64,000 nucleotides of DNA from assembly GCF_026914265.1 (NCBI RefSeq), contig NC_069135.1:9708887-9772886 (forward strand), written 5' to 3'. The position numbers were made by a program, and so were the translations under genes. Within the stretch, counting starts at the first letter, position 1. Every line of letters starts with the position of its first letter. Under the pieces are notes generated by a model, which had not been told where the DNA came from, made no database searches, and saw only the letters and a program-made list of their open reading frames with translations. Positions 21,964 to 36,900 of this stretch are shown here, one piece after another. This DNA is from Mya arenaria (taxonomy: Eukaryota; Mollusca; Bivalvia; Myida; Myidae).

Positions 21964-24900
21964 ATGCAAAAGAAGAATAATAAACTTGAGAGTTTTTTGT
22001 TTAAATCCTTACCTGAGCACAAGTACGAGCGGATCCGTGGATATGAGGCCTGCATTGTTATTTCGGAGAAAGAGAACAAGGCATTTAAGTATGTGGTTCT
22101 TGGGGACCAGTGGATCTACCTGACAGAGAACCCACCCCGGGTCATCCAGGAGGCTGTCCCGCTCAATGATGTCATCTCAGTTGAGCTTGTGAGTTTTGTC
22201 CCAGAAGGCTTTTGACCCATTTGACTTGTATACTACTAGAATTCAATCTATTGTACATTTTCAGCCAAAGAAATTGCAGTTCGGCTATAATTAAGTATAA
22301 GGCTTCATCATTAAGAATTTCAACTTTTGAAAATGTTAAAATGTCTGCCTACTGCCACTCATTCAATGCACGCTAACTTTTCTGATTTTGCGTTGACATT
22401 TAATAGGCAAGGTATCTAGTGGCCAATACTAGAATAAATGAAGCATTGATAACAAATAACAATACACATATAAAACACATACAAAGTACATAACATTCAC
22501 AGGTACAAGTTCACAATAGAACCCACCGATTGTGGATCAAACTTGTGCAATAAGGCTCGCCCCGCTATCACTCATCTCTGTACTGCTACTGTTACTGTAC
22601 TGCAAAGTTAGTAATGGTGAAATAGATTTAGGTCATGACTCTATAAAAACATGCAATACATTGTTCTTCAGAATTATGCTGCGATAATGAAATATAGAGG
22701 TACAGCCATGTACATGAAATATTATTCAAAAGGATGTTAACAAACAAGGCATTGCCCATTTGCAACATTTAACAAATACAAATATGAACAGATACAAAAC
22801 TAACCTCAAAATCCACGTCAAGCACATGACAAGTTAAAAATATACTTTGGCTTCTAAAGGGACATAGTCCAAATAATTGTACGTTGACAGATTTTTTTTA
22901 CGATTTTTGATATGGCAAATCCTTCACGTACAAATTGGTTTGTACCAAAAGTGGGTAGTTGTTCTGATCGGGATTCCGGGTTAAAGCATATTATGTGATT
23001 TACGTCCATAAAATATCGTAAAAACAGGAAATATTACTAGATAATGTTATTTTATATTAGTTCCGTACACAAAAAATAAATATTCAACAAATAATTATGA
23101 GTTTGATGGGGTTTTCTTCATTTCATTCTGTCAAAACAAGGTTGCTGTTCACAGTTTCACAACAATTGGAGCACTTCGGTCATGGTCGAGTTGTTATGAT
23201 TGTATTTACGAGGTCTATCACGAAGCTTGTCGGAGGTGGCCGAGTTATTACAATTGGGTCGAGTTGTTCCGCTTGGCATAATTGTTGTCTATGTCAGTCA
23301 AGTTTCGTTTTATTGGAAAGGTAGATCATGTGTTATATGCTTGTTTTGTGCAAAATAGCTTTATACTTACATAGTAAAATATGAATATAAACCTTTATTA
23401 TCCATTTCAAACATAAAATACTTCACCTAATGCAATTTCAATATTTTTCAAACCCACCCAGTTTTTGCACAAACCCTTTTAGAAGTTAGGTTAGGGATTG
23501 AAAGAATCCCGTAAAACACATCGAAGAATGATGTCCGCTTCCTCCAAAACATTTCAACAACACTTCTTTTAATGTTGCACATCAGGTCAACGACTTCCCT
23601 GACTTCCTCATGGGTGATGACAAGAAGAATTGCCAGCATATTGCGATTACCTACTGGACCAGTGAACCAGTCAAACGCAGGTCGTTCCGTAAGAAAAAGT
23701 CCCCACGTGGATCCCAGTCTGATCTCCATGGTGATCGTTCTAATGCCTCCACCCCACTTAGTATGGCCTCATCATATGACCTCTGGGCTGATGAACACTC
23801 CTTCAATACAAGGTGAGGAACATTATATGTTATGGGTTAAGAAGGGGACCTGATTTGTGAAAAATGGAAGCTCAAACCCGAAAACGGTTTCCTGCACCCC
23901 GTATATCCAATATTGAGTCACCTACTAACCCTGTAATGTATATTTCACTTCAACAACCTGTTAACATTGATAAAGGCACCAATACTATCTTTGAAATGTT
24001 TGATTAATTCATTGGAATCAGAAAATAGACACCATTTTGATACGATATAAAGATTATAGTGACCACATATGGAAAATATGGGGTCATTTCATGACCAGTC
24101 CTGGACCAATGGCATTGCATCATTCATGTTGGAGACGTGTATATATATATATGTATATATTCACAGATATTTTTCTTTGTTGGGTTTACCATTCTTAGGT
24201 TCCACCGTATTTGTTTGTTGAAAACAGGATGTGAACAAAATTGGAGCGAGCAGGAGTAATAAAAATCATCTTTTTTTTCTTCTGTTTTGTTCAAAAACAG
24301 GAATGGGTGATTGACTGATTCAAAGGTAAAACCATAACTTATTGTCAGAATGATACTCCAGAACAATAACTTCATAACCCTCGTACATGTTAGTTAAAGG
24401 ATATACTCCACAAGGTTTTTATTTAAAATAACTCAGGCTTGAATTTAGAAAAAAATTGAACTAGCATATTTTTGCATGTGCTTAAAATGCCAGCTCGTAA
24501 AATTTGAAGTTGTCTCGAAATTTTTCTGTTCACACCTCTGTTTTTGTTAGGAATATGTAATGTGATAAAAAAACAACAACAATTTTTTTTGTGTCATAAC
24601 AATTCACCTTTTAAATTAGATTCTTAAACATAGAAAACATATTGAGGAAGTTTGATACACAGTCTACACAAAATATCTTGAAGTCATTTCCATCATTGTC
24701 TATATTGAAGGTTAATTTCATGGGGATCTTTTTCTCCCATTTAGTTTTATTATGGAAAGATTATTTAATTTAGGCTTTTATGTCAGATTAGTTTAATCAT
24801 CGCCATTTCTGATAATCTAGAAATAGTTTCAACTACATTAACGGACTGATTTTCTAAAAATAGTTTCTACATGTACATTACATGTAACTGACCACATGTT

Positions 24901-27900
24901 TGCCCTCACTGCGGGAAAATGACCATCTGATAAGCTCTGCATTTTGATAGGAATTATTGCTAAAGTTATTCGTAAAAATAAAATCCTTTTCCTTAAACAA
25001 TTAAAACGTGTATGTTCATAAAACTTGCATAACGTATGATATCTAATCAAAGCACTGAAAATCTTTAGAAGCGATTGAAAGGGGCATGCATTGTCAGCGT
25101 TATACACTTACGCATGTGCGTAACATTTATTTGAAAAATGAAAGGTCGAGGGCTATGCTAAAAATTGATATCAGAATAAAAGGAAGAGTAGCCAAAGTAA
25201 ACGTTGCTTCCCTATAATAGATAGCTTTCTGAGCAGAAATCAATCACTTGGTAACTACAAAATCGGCGGCCTCGAATCTATTAATCCTTCCAAATACACC
25301 TTAGAGCTCAACATGTTCATTCCATTTTCCACTGGGTAGACCCCCCGAACCCCCAACCGACTACAGTGATATTCCCCATCCCACACCCTCCCCCTTTAGT
25401 GCGTTACATTCGGTAAAGTCTGATTCATGATAGTGTACTGCTTCTCAACGTTGGTAATACTGCCGCCTAAAATTTGAACCCAAAAAACAATGTCTACATC
25501 GTACATGCCATATCCCCCAGTGGGGTGCGAGGGGGGAATCTCCCAGAATTCAGACCCATCCCCTGGCTATGCCGGGGGATCCATATCCCCTGGAATTTAA
25601 AAAGAAAAAAATATATTTTAAAACTTGCTTAAGGTTGACAGTGGAAAGCATCCATAATATTCAGTGTGTGTATACCTCGTGATAAATTGCGTCATAAATG
25701 CTACGTCGGAAGGCAATATTTTGATTTGAAAAACGACTTTAAACAAAGATATCTTCACTTATATAATTTCTTTACCATTTTAAATGAAACATAGCACAGT
25801 CTACACAGGTTACGGAGCCCTGCCTTCGATCTTTAACCAGATTTTGATTGAGAGTTTAGTTTCTTTAACCACTTCGACAAACCTTTTCGCAATATGGCTG
25901 TCTGACGGAGCACTGTCAAAACATTATTTTGGAAACAGCGGTTTGTTGAAGTGTTTGATGAAACTAATCAACTTATCAAACTACGGTAAGCAGCATAGAC
26001 TGCCCATTGTTTCATTTAAAATGGTGTTGTAAAAGAAAAGTTATCTTTGATTTAAGACTTCAATTTTGTTTAAATGTTGCCTTCCGACGTAGCAAATATG
26101 ATGTAATTTATTACGTGGTATACACACACTGATATTATGAGTGTGAAATTCCATGAAGGACCATGATGACTAAGTCCAAAAACTATTGTAATTAGAGTGT
26201 ATATCTGTATTTATTCTTATATTATAAATGTTGATATTGCGCAAAATTTTGCCACGTAAAAATCCCCTGGTGTAATATCAAAATCCCCTGGAATTCAGAC
26301 CAAAATCCCCTGGGAAGCCTCTCAGAAATATGGCATGTATGCTACATTATGTGTGCTTAGGGTAACAGGCTTAGGTAAATGGCATCATTTTATGTGTGTT
26401 TACAAGAAATAGAGAGTAGGCAAATTGAAAGTTGGTATCATTAAGAGTTTTCACTCACAAAATTTTAACCTTAAAACCCAACTTGCAATTTCCAATTCTC
26501 ACTTGCATTTTGCGAATGTGCAGGCGCTTAATTTGAGCCCTGATAACTGTTTCGGTGTTCCAGAAATCATCAGAGACATTTTATTATAATTATGTTTTTC
26601 GAATTCTTGGATGCAAATGTTTTGCATGAAATGCTTTTTTGGGGGGATTTTTTACAATTTTTGGTGAAAAATAGGTGTGCTTCCTTTCAATAAATTAATT
26701 ATATTTTTAGCAATTTTCTGAAAAAACCTAAAGTTGTGGTAAATTTCCCATATGGACCATCAGTGTTTGGTGTGGCCTTAGGGGTGATTCTGAACAATCT
26801 ACCACCTTTAATAGAAACAAGAATGCTCTTGTAAATATATTTAATTTCATTGCATGCATTTTGTATCAATACCTGTATAATTCAACAACTGCTATAAACT
26901 ACACGCCTGTATATTTAAAAATGATAGGAAATCCAATCAATCATGATATGACTAGCTCGCAGTAAAAAATAATAATGTATTATTATGAGGTTGATTTTAA
27001 ATAAGGAAATAGTTGTATACACATAAGTAGCAATCCGTGATAGATAAATCTGAGCTTATTAGTTTCTCATACACCACAGAGGAATGTGAAATGATAATTT
27101 AAGAGATCAATTTTCAACTATTGCATTTCATTGAAATATATATTATCAGGATTTTTTCTTAAAATTTATGGTGTACTTAAGAGAACAATTGTACAAGAGA
27201 AATTAAAAGTACAAATATTGATTTCTGGCTTTGCCAATAAAATGGTTGATGAAATATGACCTATTTCATCCAATAAATTGCACATGTATCAGTCAAGAGC
27301 ATTTAATATTTAAATGGCAAGTATTTTAATGGCATGTTATTTATATTGTTGTACTTCATAGATGTTTATAAATGTAATTAAAGGTTGTTAAAGCTGACAA
27401 AGTTACAAAATACTGGTATTACCGGTATGAATTTAGGATAGTTTAATAAGAATTTAAATATTAGTAATACCAATAAATTTCCTCTATTTCTTCTGAACCT
27501 TACCATATATTTTTTTAAATTAAAAGATTGCATCTTTGTTTGTTTTGTTTGCTGTTATATCTTGACACTCGATAGATTACCCTCACTAAGATTTCCAAAA
27601 TTTACAAAAGGTCACCAAAACATAATATAATACCAAATCAGCTAGAAAAACATCTAAAACATTCACTGTAGAAACTTTCAAAATCTTTAAAAATACTAGG
27701 TACCTGAGTTGGCATGGCAAACAAATGTTTCAAAACCATAAAACCTGGTGTAAATATTCACCATTTAGAAATATTAAATTTTGTACATGTTAAGGATGAT
27801 TTCCCCAGTCCTGTTGTAAATTTTATGAAGGACACCTTACCTCTGCCTTCAACCAAATTAATCGTGTGGAACCAAAGAAGTGAAGTGAAGTTATTAAATT

Positions 27901-30900
27901 TCACATTATTTTGCGCTAATTTAAATAAAAAAAGAGCTAAACCTTACTATAAGAAACTTGTATTCAAAAGTCAGGAAAATATTGAGGAACATCTTAGTGT
28001 TCGAGAACTACTTATTTATGGGTAAAAGGTTATATACCGGTACTTTTTCAATATTTTTATAACTCTAATATTTTTCATCGTGCCCTTTGGCCTTTTGGAG
28101 TAAAATTTATTAAATGACATTTTGGGATTTTCTTGATATGAAAACAATAATGTCATGTTTTGATTTGTTTACAAACCCAGTGTTTTTCTTAAAATTCACC
28201 TGCATCCTTTACATTTTTAAGGCAAGTTCCATGGAATTTTGCCAAAAGTAAACTAAGTAAATTCTTTACCAATTTTGAGTTATTTTACATGATCCAGCCT
28301 TCTACCAGTCACTGTCTTCCTTTATTCACCAGTCTGAGCAGCCTTCCCCATCGGCCAGACAGTCGTGGTTCTATGTCGTCAGCCCGTGAGTCACGTAAGG
28401 GGAGCATATCTGGCAAGAAATCTATCAAGAAGGGCAAACCAGCACTCCGTACCATCCAGAGTGAGTCAGAGGACATGATCCTTAAGTCTCTCAAGGAGGA
28501 GTTGGAGGAAGAAGACATTCTTGAAGATATTGAGAACCAGAGTGAGCTTGGGGAATCCCTAGCTAAGTCGTACAATACCCAGACTGCCCCTCGCTCACAG
28601 CGGTCAGCAAGGTCCACACGATCTGTCAAGTCTAGCAGGCCTTTACCCTCACCAGTACCTAACACCAAAGCTTTTGAAACACCAGTGAATGGAAACAGTG
28701 GCTCATCTGTAATAAACTCAAATGGCTTGCCAAAGAAGCAAGGAATACCACCAGATCCTTCATTTAATGATGACTCTGAGCCAACATCGTGTTGTTTAAA
28801 ATGTTGTTCATTTACTTTTGGTAAGAGTAAGGTGTCACCCCTTTGTGGGGCTGGCAAGTCCTCCTCTCCTCAGCCTGGGGACAAAAAACGATTGTTTAGT
28901 GCCTCTACTGACACAACAAATGCTCACACAAAGTCAGATGTTCATATAGAGATTACGGCAGCAAATTCAGACATTATGCCATATGGTCCTAATCGTCGGT
29001 CGTCCATTCATTCCTCAGTGACCACGCTTCGGGGCCATGGTGACAGGGCGGTCACTCCTGCCATGGATGACATTGAGCGGAGAAGGTAATATCTCTTACA
29101 TTAAGTAAAAATTGTGTAAAATGTTTTGACGCTAAATTCTCTGAAATTGCTTATTGCTTTGACCAGGTGTTGTAATGGAGTTTTCTTTGGTTCATGGGCC
29201 ATCTACAATTTACTTGATTTTGGCATTGTTGTTTTCTTTTTGCAGCATTATTGCAAATTTTAATTTGCTTTTACTCAAACAAAGTCAAATTGGGGGCATT
29301 TGTCATGTTTCTGTGACAGCTCTTGTTGTTAATCAAATTATGCCATGAGTGTGATTCTTTGATGCCTTTTATACATATGATATAACATGAAACATTTATA
29401 CATATGATATGACATGGAACATTTATATGTATGATATTACATGGAACATTTATACGTATGATATGACATGGAACATTTATACGTATGATATTTCATGGAA
29501 CATTTATAAATATGATATTACATGAAACTTTTATACATATGATATTACATTGAACATTTATACATGTGATATTACATGGAACATTTATACATATGATATT
29601 ACATGGAACATTTATACATATGATATTAAATGGAACATTTATACATATGATATTACATGAAACTTTTATACATATGATATTACATTGAACATTTATACAT
29701 GTGATATTACATGGAACATTTATACACATGATATTACATGGCACATTTATACATATGATATATATATAAACTATGAAACCATTCTGTCTGGCAGCGTTCT
29801 GAGTATAGCTTCAATGTCTGACTACGGAGGTTCGATGCAACGTCTTTCATTGCTGGGGATGGAGGGGATTGCAGAGAAGCGACGGGCTGTGCTCAACCTT
29901 TACCTGCTCAGCAGCCAGTCCCCCATGCTCATGCTGATACGGAGTGCCTGGTGCAACTGCCTTATTGTAAGTCAAGGGTTTTCCTCTGGCATGGAGATAG
30001 GGTCTCTAGTCTTCTGTTATCAGGGGACGAAAATAGCGCTTGAAATCCTGTAAGGGGATTGATCATTCCATATGAAAACTTTTTGGTAAAACTGTATGAT
30101 TTGAAAGAAATTTTTGAAAGATTAGATGTGGTTTCAGGTTTGGATTTATATTCAGATACACCAATTAGCACATCTCTACGTATCAAGTTTTATAATAAAC
30201 TTGTGACTGTCACTATCCCTTGTGACTGACGTGTCTCTCATTTATTGCATTTTTTCATTGTAATCCACTGTGATAGTTGAATATCAATTTCCGTACACCA
30301 ATGAATGGCTTCATTTTATAAAGTGCAGGCATTAATAAGCGTTGTGTGCAAAAAATACTTATTTCAGAAATCATGTGCAAAACTTTGGGATTTGCATCGG
30401 AGCATATCATAAGAGCGTTGTTATTCAATGATCGCATGTCTTTAGATATGTATATATTATATTTCATTATTCAGTTTTTGTAGAAGCTGTAAGTTCTTGC
30501 ATTTTTCAGTCAGCAACTCTAATGTTGAATCCAGAGATGTTAGAAACACCGAAAGGAAGTGTGCTGCAAACTTCACAAAGGTTTATACTTTGTTTTCTCT
30601 GTAATTATTTACCATACTAATATTAATTCAATAAAAAAATCATATTGATTTATAGCAGACTTCTTTCCATCATCCAGTACCGTTCGGGTGAAGAAGTATT
30701 AAAGAGGTCAGATAAAAAAACCTTATTGCAGCCTAAGAAAATTGTAAAAAAAATAACTTCATGCATATTTTAAATAGCTTTTAACCAAAGTTATTAGATA
30801 AAGGTATGTCGTGTCGTGGGCTGGAGTCAACAATTTGTGTATGGACTGTAAGTTGACCGAGCAAAGGGGCATTTGAATTATACTGAGCACTAATGTTTAC

Positions 30901-33900
30901 CATTCAAAACTGTCTGGTGTAAGACCCATGTCTGTAGGTCAGAGGTCAAGATTACACTGAAAGTTCATTTGTCATAATTGTTTTGCAGTTTGTCTTGTCT
31001 GGGTAATAATTTGACCTATCATAGGGGGATTTCAAAATACCTTAAAATGTACACCTGAGGAGGCAGTGTATCATGTGCAAGACCTGATCATGGCCACACT
31101 TATGGGTCATTGGTCAAAATTCCTTGTATTTTGGCTTGGACTGGGATCAGTAGCATGGATGTTGCCTTAATAACACTTGACAAGACAAGCACTTTTTTCA
31201 CAACAGAAAATTTAGTTAAAAACATGGTTTTCCTTGCATTGTGGCTTGTCTTATTTCTGTTCCCCAGGGGTCGTCAGGAGATGCTTTTTCAGGAGTTAAA
31301 GCGTGACCTTCTCAAGCCTGACAATGACATCGAGGATCTCTTCTACCTCCTCAATGAGCTCAAACTTGCTACAGAGAAAAACTTTGTCCTCAAACGATTC
31401 TTCTGGAAGGTAAGTGCACAGGCTTAAAATGTTAATGAGGTAGGGTTGAGCAAAATAAACACTGTCTGAAATAAGTTGGAGTCCAAATTCCATGCTTTGT
31501 ATTCTATTTGGCCATACTGTGAGTAAGTTGTTAATAAGTAAAGTAAAACTACTGGTGGCTCGAGGATGCTGGGGCCCGGGCTAAAACCTTGAGTGATCCC
31601 ATGTTTCAAACGCCCAAAGTTTTTGTCTGTTATGAAATGTCTTGCAATGCATTTTCAAGTTGGAAGGCGGTATACCAAATGTTTACTTCAGCCCTATTAT
31701 GTATTTGGTTGTCCGACAGCAATACAGAGTAAATGTGAAAATGTAGGAGAGAAAAACAACACAGAACAGTGACTAAATAGCAAAGTTTATTTTTACCAGA
31801 GAGCACATATTCTAAACAAGCAACATTGGAGTTATGACAGTGCTGTATCATTTAGTCAGGTGTAACAGCGCAGAATTAAGTTCTTGTCATTAACTTCTCA
31901 AAATTATCTTTTCTAATGCCCTAATTAATTAATAACGGTCATACATGAATTGTGATAATCGGTTATGCACACTTTATCGCATTTCCTTTCATCTGTCATT
32001 GCAATTTCTTCAACTTTTAAATTTTACCATCTGGCAATTGTTTGTTTAGTTTGGAACACGCTTTTCAAAAGAAGTGTGAAATTATAACCTCGAAGTAATC
32101 ATATGGTTTTGCGCATGATTTTTGTGTTTGGGACCGGCAATGGTGCTAGAGTCTTTGACTTATTTAGGTTTCAAACCATCATCAGTTGTTGTTTTTATGT
32201 CCCCGAAGGTGGACATATTAAAATCGCACCGTCCGTCCGTCCGTCCGTCCGTCCTTCCGTCCGTCCGTCCTTCCTTCCGTCCGTCCGTCCTTCCGTCCGT
32301 CCGTGTGTTCGGCTCAATAACTCTTGTCCGGGCTGTAACTTTCCCTTGTATGGACAGATTTTAAAATAACTTGCCACATGTGTTCCACATACCAAGACGA
32401 CGTGTTGCGTACAAGACCCGTGCCCCTACCTCAAAGGTCAAGGTCACACTTAGTCTTTATTCACAATGGAGTGCTGCATATAGGACAAAGAGTATAGGTT
32501 GTCGTGTCTGGGCTGTAACTTTCCCTTGTATGGACAGATTTTAAAATAACTTGCCACATGTGTTCCACATACCAAGATGACGTGTCGCGTGCAAGACCCG
32601 TGTCCCTACCTCTAAGGTCAAGGTCACACTTAGTGTTTATTCACAACAGAGTGCTGCATATAAGGACATAGAGTATAGGTTGTCGTGTCCGGGCTGTAAC
32701 TTTCCCTTGTATGGACAGATTTTAAAATAACTTGCCACATGTGTTCCACATACCAAGATGACGTGTCACGTGCAAGACCTGTGTCCCTACCTCTAAGGTC
32801 AAGGTCACACTTGGGTGTTTATTCACAACAGAGTGCTGCATATAAGGACATAGAGTATAAGTTGTCGTGTCCGGGCTGTAACTTTCCCTTGTATGGACAG
32901 ATTTTAAAATAACTTGCCACATGTGTTCCACATACCAAGACGACGTGTCGCATGACAGACCCGTGTCCCTATCTCAAAGGTCAAGGTCACACTTGGGTGT
33001 TTATTCACAATGGAATGCTGCATATATAAGGACATAACAGTGTCAACTATGGGTGGTATTTTTTATGTTTAGAGGCAATTTAAAATAACTGGCCATATAT
33101 ATTTGACATGTAAAGGCAAGATCAACTTTTCATGTACTGACCTTGTTCATAGGTCAATGTCACAATCGGGGGCATTCGTCACATACTGTGACAGCTCTTG
33201 TTTTGTATAAAAAAAAGGAATAATTGTTGGGACTAAGCTTCCACCTTGCCCTATTGCCAGTTCGCAAACAACTGCCTGTTCGAACGATAGCAGTCTTACT
33301 GTACAAACAAATGTATCTGCATTGTATGATTATTTCATTGTTTTACAATCATCGAAATATTGAATTTTGGATGAACTAGCTTGAATTCTTACATTCATTA
33401 GTGTTTTTATTCAAAAATTCAGTCCTGCTTTTTAAATCCAAAATTTGAGCAAGCTTTAGAATGTACCATGCAGTTATGGGCTTGGTCTCTATTTTACCAC
33501 TGGTTTTATGCCTCGTTTACGTTTGTTACATTTACAAAGTTCATTGAACATTTACTGCTGTAAATTCTAGATGCCACCTTGAGTTGATGACATATATTCT
33601 CTTTCCCTTATTATTCGTATATAACAATAAAAAGACAAATTAAATAAAGGTTTTGCACTGTGTTTACCTACATTTATGAGGAAATATCATCTGTAGTTGG
33701 CACAGTCTGCCGACGTGGAACATTCTTCCTTAAGTTTAATCATACTTGTAAGTTCCAGGTTGGAAATCTTGACTGATAAAAAATAACTGTATAATGAAAC
33801 ATTGTACTGTGTTGTAATATTCTATGGTATTGAATAATTCTGCTGTGTTGAAATTTTCTCTAATGTTGAAACATATATATATTCTAATCTGAAATACTTA

Positions 33901-36900
33901 TAATAAAGTGAAACATTCTGCTCTTTTAGAATGCGGACCTGTTTCACTTCTTTGTGAAGAAGCTACAGTCGTTCCTTCAGCGCTCCGCTGACAAGGCAGG
34001 CCAGCTGAGAAGGACCAATGAGTTTGAGTAAATACTTTTTTGCAACTTATATGTTCGATGGTTGCTAACAGTTTCTAGCATTGAAACTCAGTGGCATTAA
34101 CTGTTCCAATTGTTGTTTTGTTGTTTCAATAAAACAACAAAAACTACAACAATAGATAACAATAAAGCAGGTTAAGAGATGCAAATGATTTAGTTGACTT
34201 TCAGACAAGCCATAATTTTGATTAAGATGATGTGAACAATTATTATAATATTTTATTTAGTGGGTCAGAACAATTGTGCCAGACATGAGTTTACTGTTTT
34301 TGCATGTCTTTGTTTTTGTTGGTATTGGCATTTCTGGTAAAATCACTTTTACCTTGGCTGTTACTAAAAAATCATTCAATATATTCACATAGTGACCAGA
34401 TGCACATGTGAAGGAAAGCCCATAAATCTGGCTTTAATAAGTGTAAGGTTATGGCCCTTGACAGTTTGAATAAGACATGGAAAACCCTTGGCCATAATTT
34501 AATTACTGTTGAAGATAATCTCTTGAAACTGTGTTCACTTATTACCAGATACTGTGTGCACCTGTGTTGCAAGTCCCTAATCTGTGGAATACATTATTGT
34601 CGAGTTGTGCCCTTTTGTTTGACTTAAAGTTTACAGATATTGGCGATCATTCCATGAAGCTTTTGTTATAGGTCTTGCTCTTGTGATCTCAAACAGTGTT
34701 TCCCTTGATAATTTTATTAATGTTACTACCAGTTATATAACTTGAATAATCCTGATAACATGTGTGTTGCAGACTGATTACACTGCTGGTGGACATTCTG
34801 TGTATGATGTTCCACGAGTCAGAGATTATCCAGGAACGGACCCAGGCACTCAAGGCTGAGAGGTAGGGTTCAGTTATCAATGCAGAGTGAGCAAATGTTT
34901 AAAAAATTATATCCACAACTGGGGAGGCTTTTAAAGAAATTTGAGATCATATAATAAATCAAATGGTACACTACCAACCACTCGTTTTTTGCAAAAGACA
35001 CGTTGCTACCGCGGGAGAGATTGGGTCACCGGGGAAAATCGCGGCAATATATTCCGCAGAAGCCAACGCGGTGGTGAGCGTCATCCTAGTTCATCTGCTT
35101 CTATCGTGTATGACTTCCGAAAACATCCACGCTGTGTATTGCTGTGTATTTAACAGGTATAGGTTGTACAAAAAGGAAAAAAAGAACTGTGCTCGCAGAA
35201 GCAATTTCACTCAATTGCGGGGGTAAACAATCTCATCCCCCAGACTTGATAATTATGTTACAGGACTATTGAGTGTTTGTTTAAGGATTTTTAATAAGAA
35301 ATTTTACTCAATTTGGTATTAATTTTATTCACAATCAAACAAGTTTAACGAGGGCATTTGAAATTTTGGGACAAGGCGACAATAGCGTCTAAATACTTTG
35401 ACTGTTGCAACGCAGGGATCAAGCTAAAAATTGATAATTAACCAAGATTTGTACATTACGGATCAAGTTTGTATGTGTTAAAAAAGATCGACTAGAATTA
35501 TAGGAAGGGAACAAAGAAAAAGCCTTCAGAGAATAGACGGCTACCTTAATCACTGTTAATTAACACTTCGCAATGCCACATATGACTAGAGGCGGTGGAA
35601 CGCGGGGGAATTATATATATATATAAACGTGTTGGGCATTATGCTTGTGGGCATTATGCTTCAAACGCGGCTTATAAAATTAGATTAAAAAGATAACGCC
35701 TGTGGTAAGGAAAAATAGATGCCATGTGCGAACTATGCAAAAAATATGTGGTTGGTAGTGTAGGGTATTATAACAACTAACAGGGCTTTATTTTTAGTGA
35801 TTTGAGACCAAAATTTCCATCAGCTTCTCTCTGCTGAGGGCCAAATGGTTGCCTTTTGGATGTTGCCAACCTGTACACCAGAGATCCAAAAATACTCCAC
35901 CACTTTCCACAGCTAGTAGATGGAAATGCCATCATATTACTGTTATCATATTAACTTGTTTATTTTTACTCCCCCAGGGGCAAGTATGTCCTAGCCCTGC
36001 TGATGGTACTCACGTGTAACCCTGAAATCCCAGAGAAACGGCCTGGCGAGAAAACCATTATTGACAGTGAGGTAAGAGAGATGAACTAGCTGTAGATGAA
36101 ACAACTTAAGGAGCTACAAATTCAGATAAAAGAAACCCACTTGTCCACCTTGATGACAACAAATCAACCTCACGTGTGCTGAGACTGAGAATTAAAACTG
36201 GGATCCATTGGTCAAGTGGGAGTGTGCTAACCACTGCATTCACATGACATGTGGATTTGATATGTATTACTTGTTAAAGATTTCACTTTTTGTTATTATT
36301 CTTTCAAGATGAAGACATTCATGCTATAAATTGTCTGATTATAGTTATATATTGGTATTAAGCCATGGTTTCTCTCATGTCATTACAGATGATGCTGGCA
36401 GATTTCACCCGGACTTCTCTTGGCACGGTGTTCGAGTTGTTCCTGATGGCTAAACAGGTATAAGGCTGTTACTGTGAGGACATAGATGTCCTGCTATCCT
36501 GTGTGAAAGTTACTCATAGCAAGCACTCTGCTTTATTGTACAGGTTTTATAGACAATGCAGTGATTTTGTTATAAAGCAATATTTAAACTACAAAAATGG
36601 TGAACTAGTATGTATAATATAAATAAGTGAATACAAAACTTAAATTGGTTCACAAGTATCGAGTTCATTTTCATAAAACATCTTAAATATTTCCAAATTT
36701 GAGTTAATTAAACTTAATTAAGTATCTCACTGGTAATTTTTCTTTTAATAACCTAATGATATCAGAAGTACTTTATATTCATTGATTTTATTGGATATAT
36801 ACAATTTATATTTCTTTCTTTCTTTGAACTTGAATTCAAAAACCATTGGAGGTAGAAGATGATATAATTAGAAATTATTTAAAAAGTTTTATGAATATGG

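Noticed and set aside
32195..32395. Frames rich in Arg/Pro/Ser or Gly/Arg/Thr over the CCGT tract
   Set aside because: Simple-repeat translation within a transposable element.
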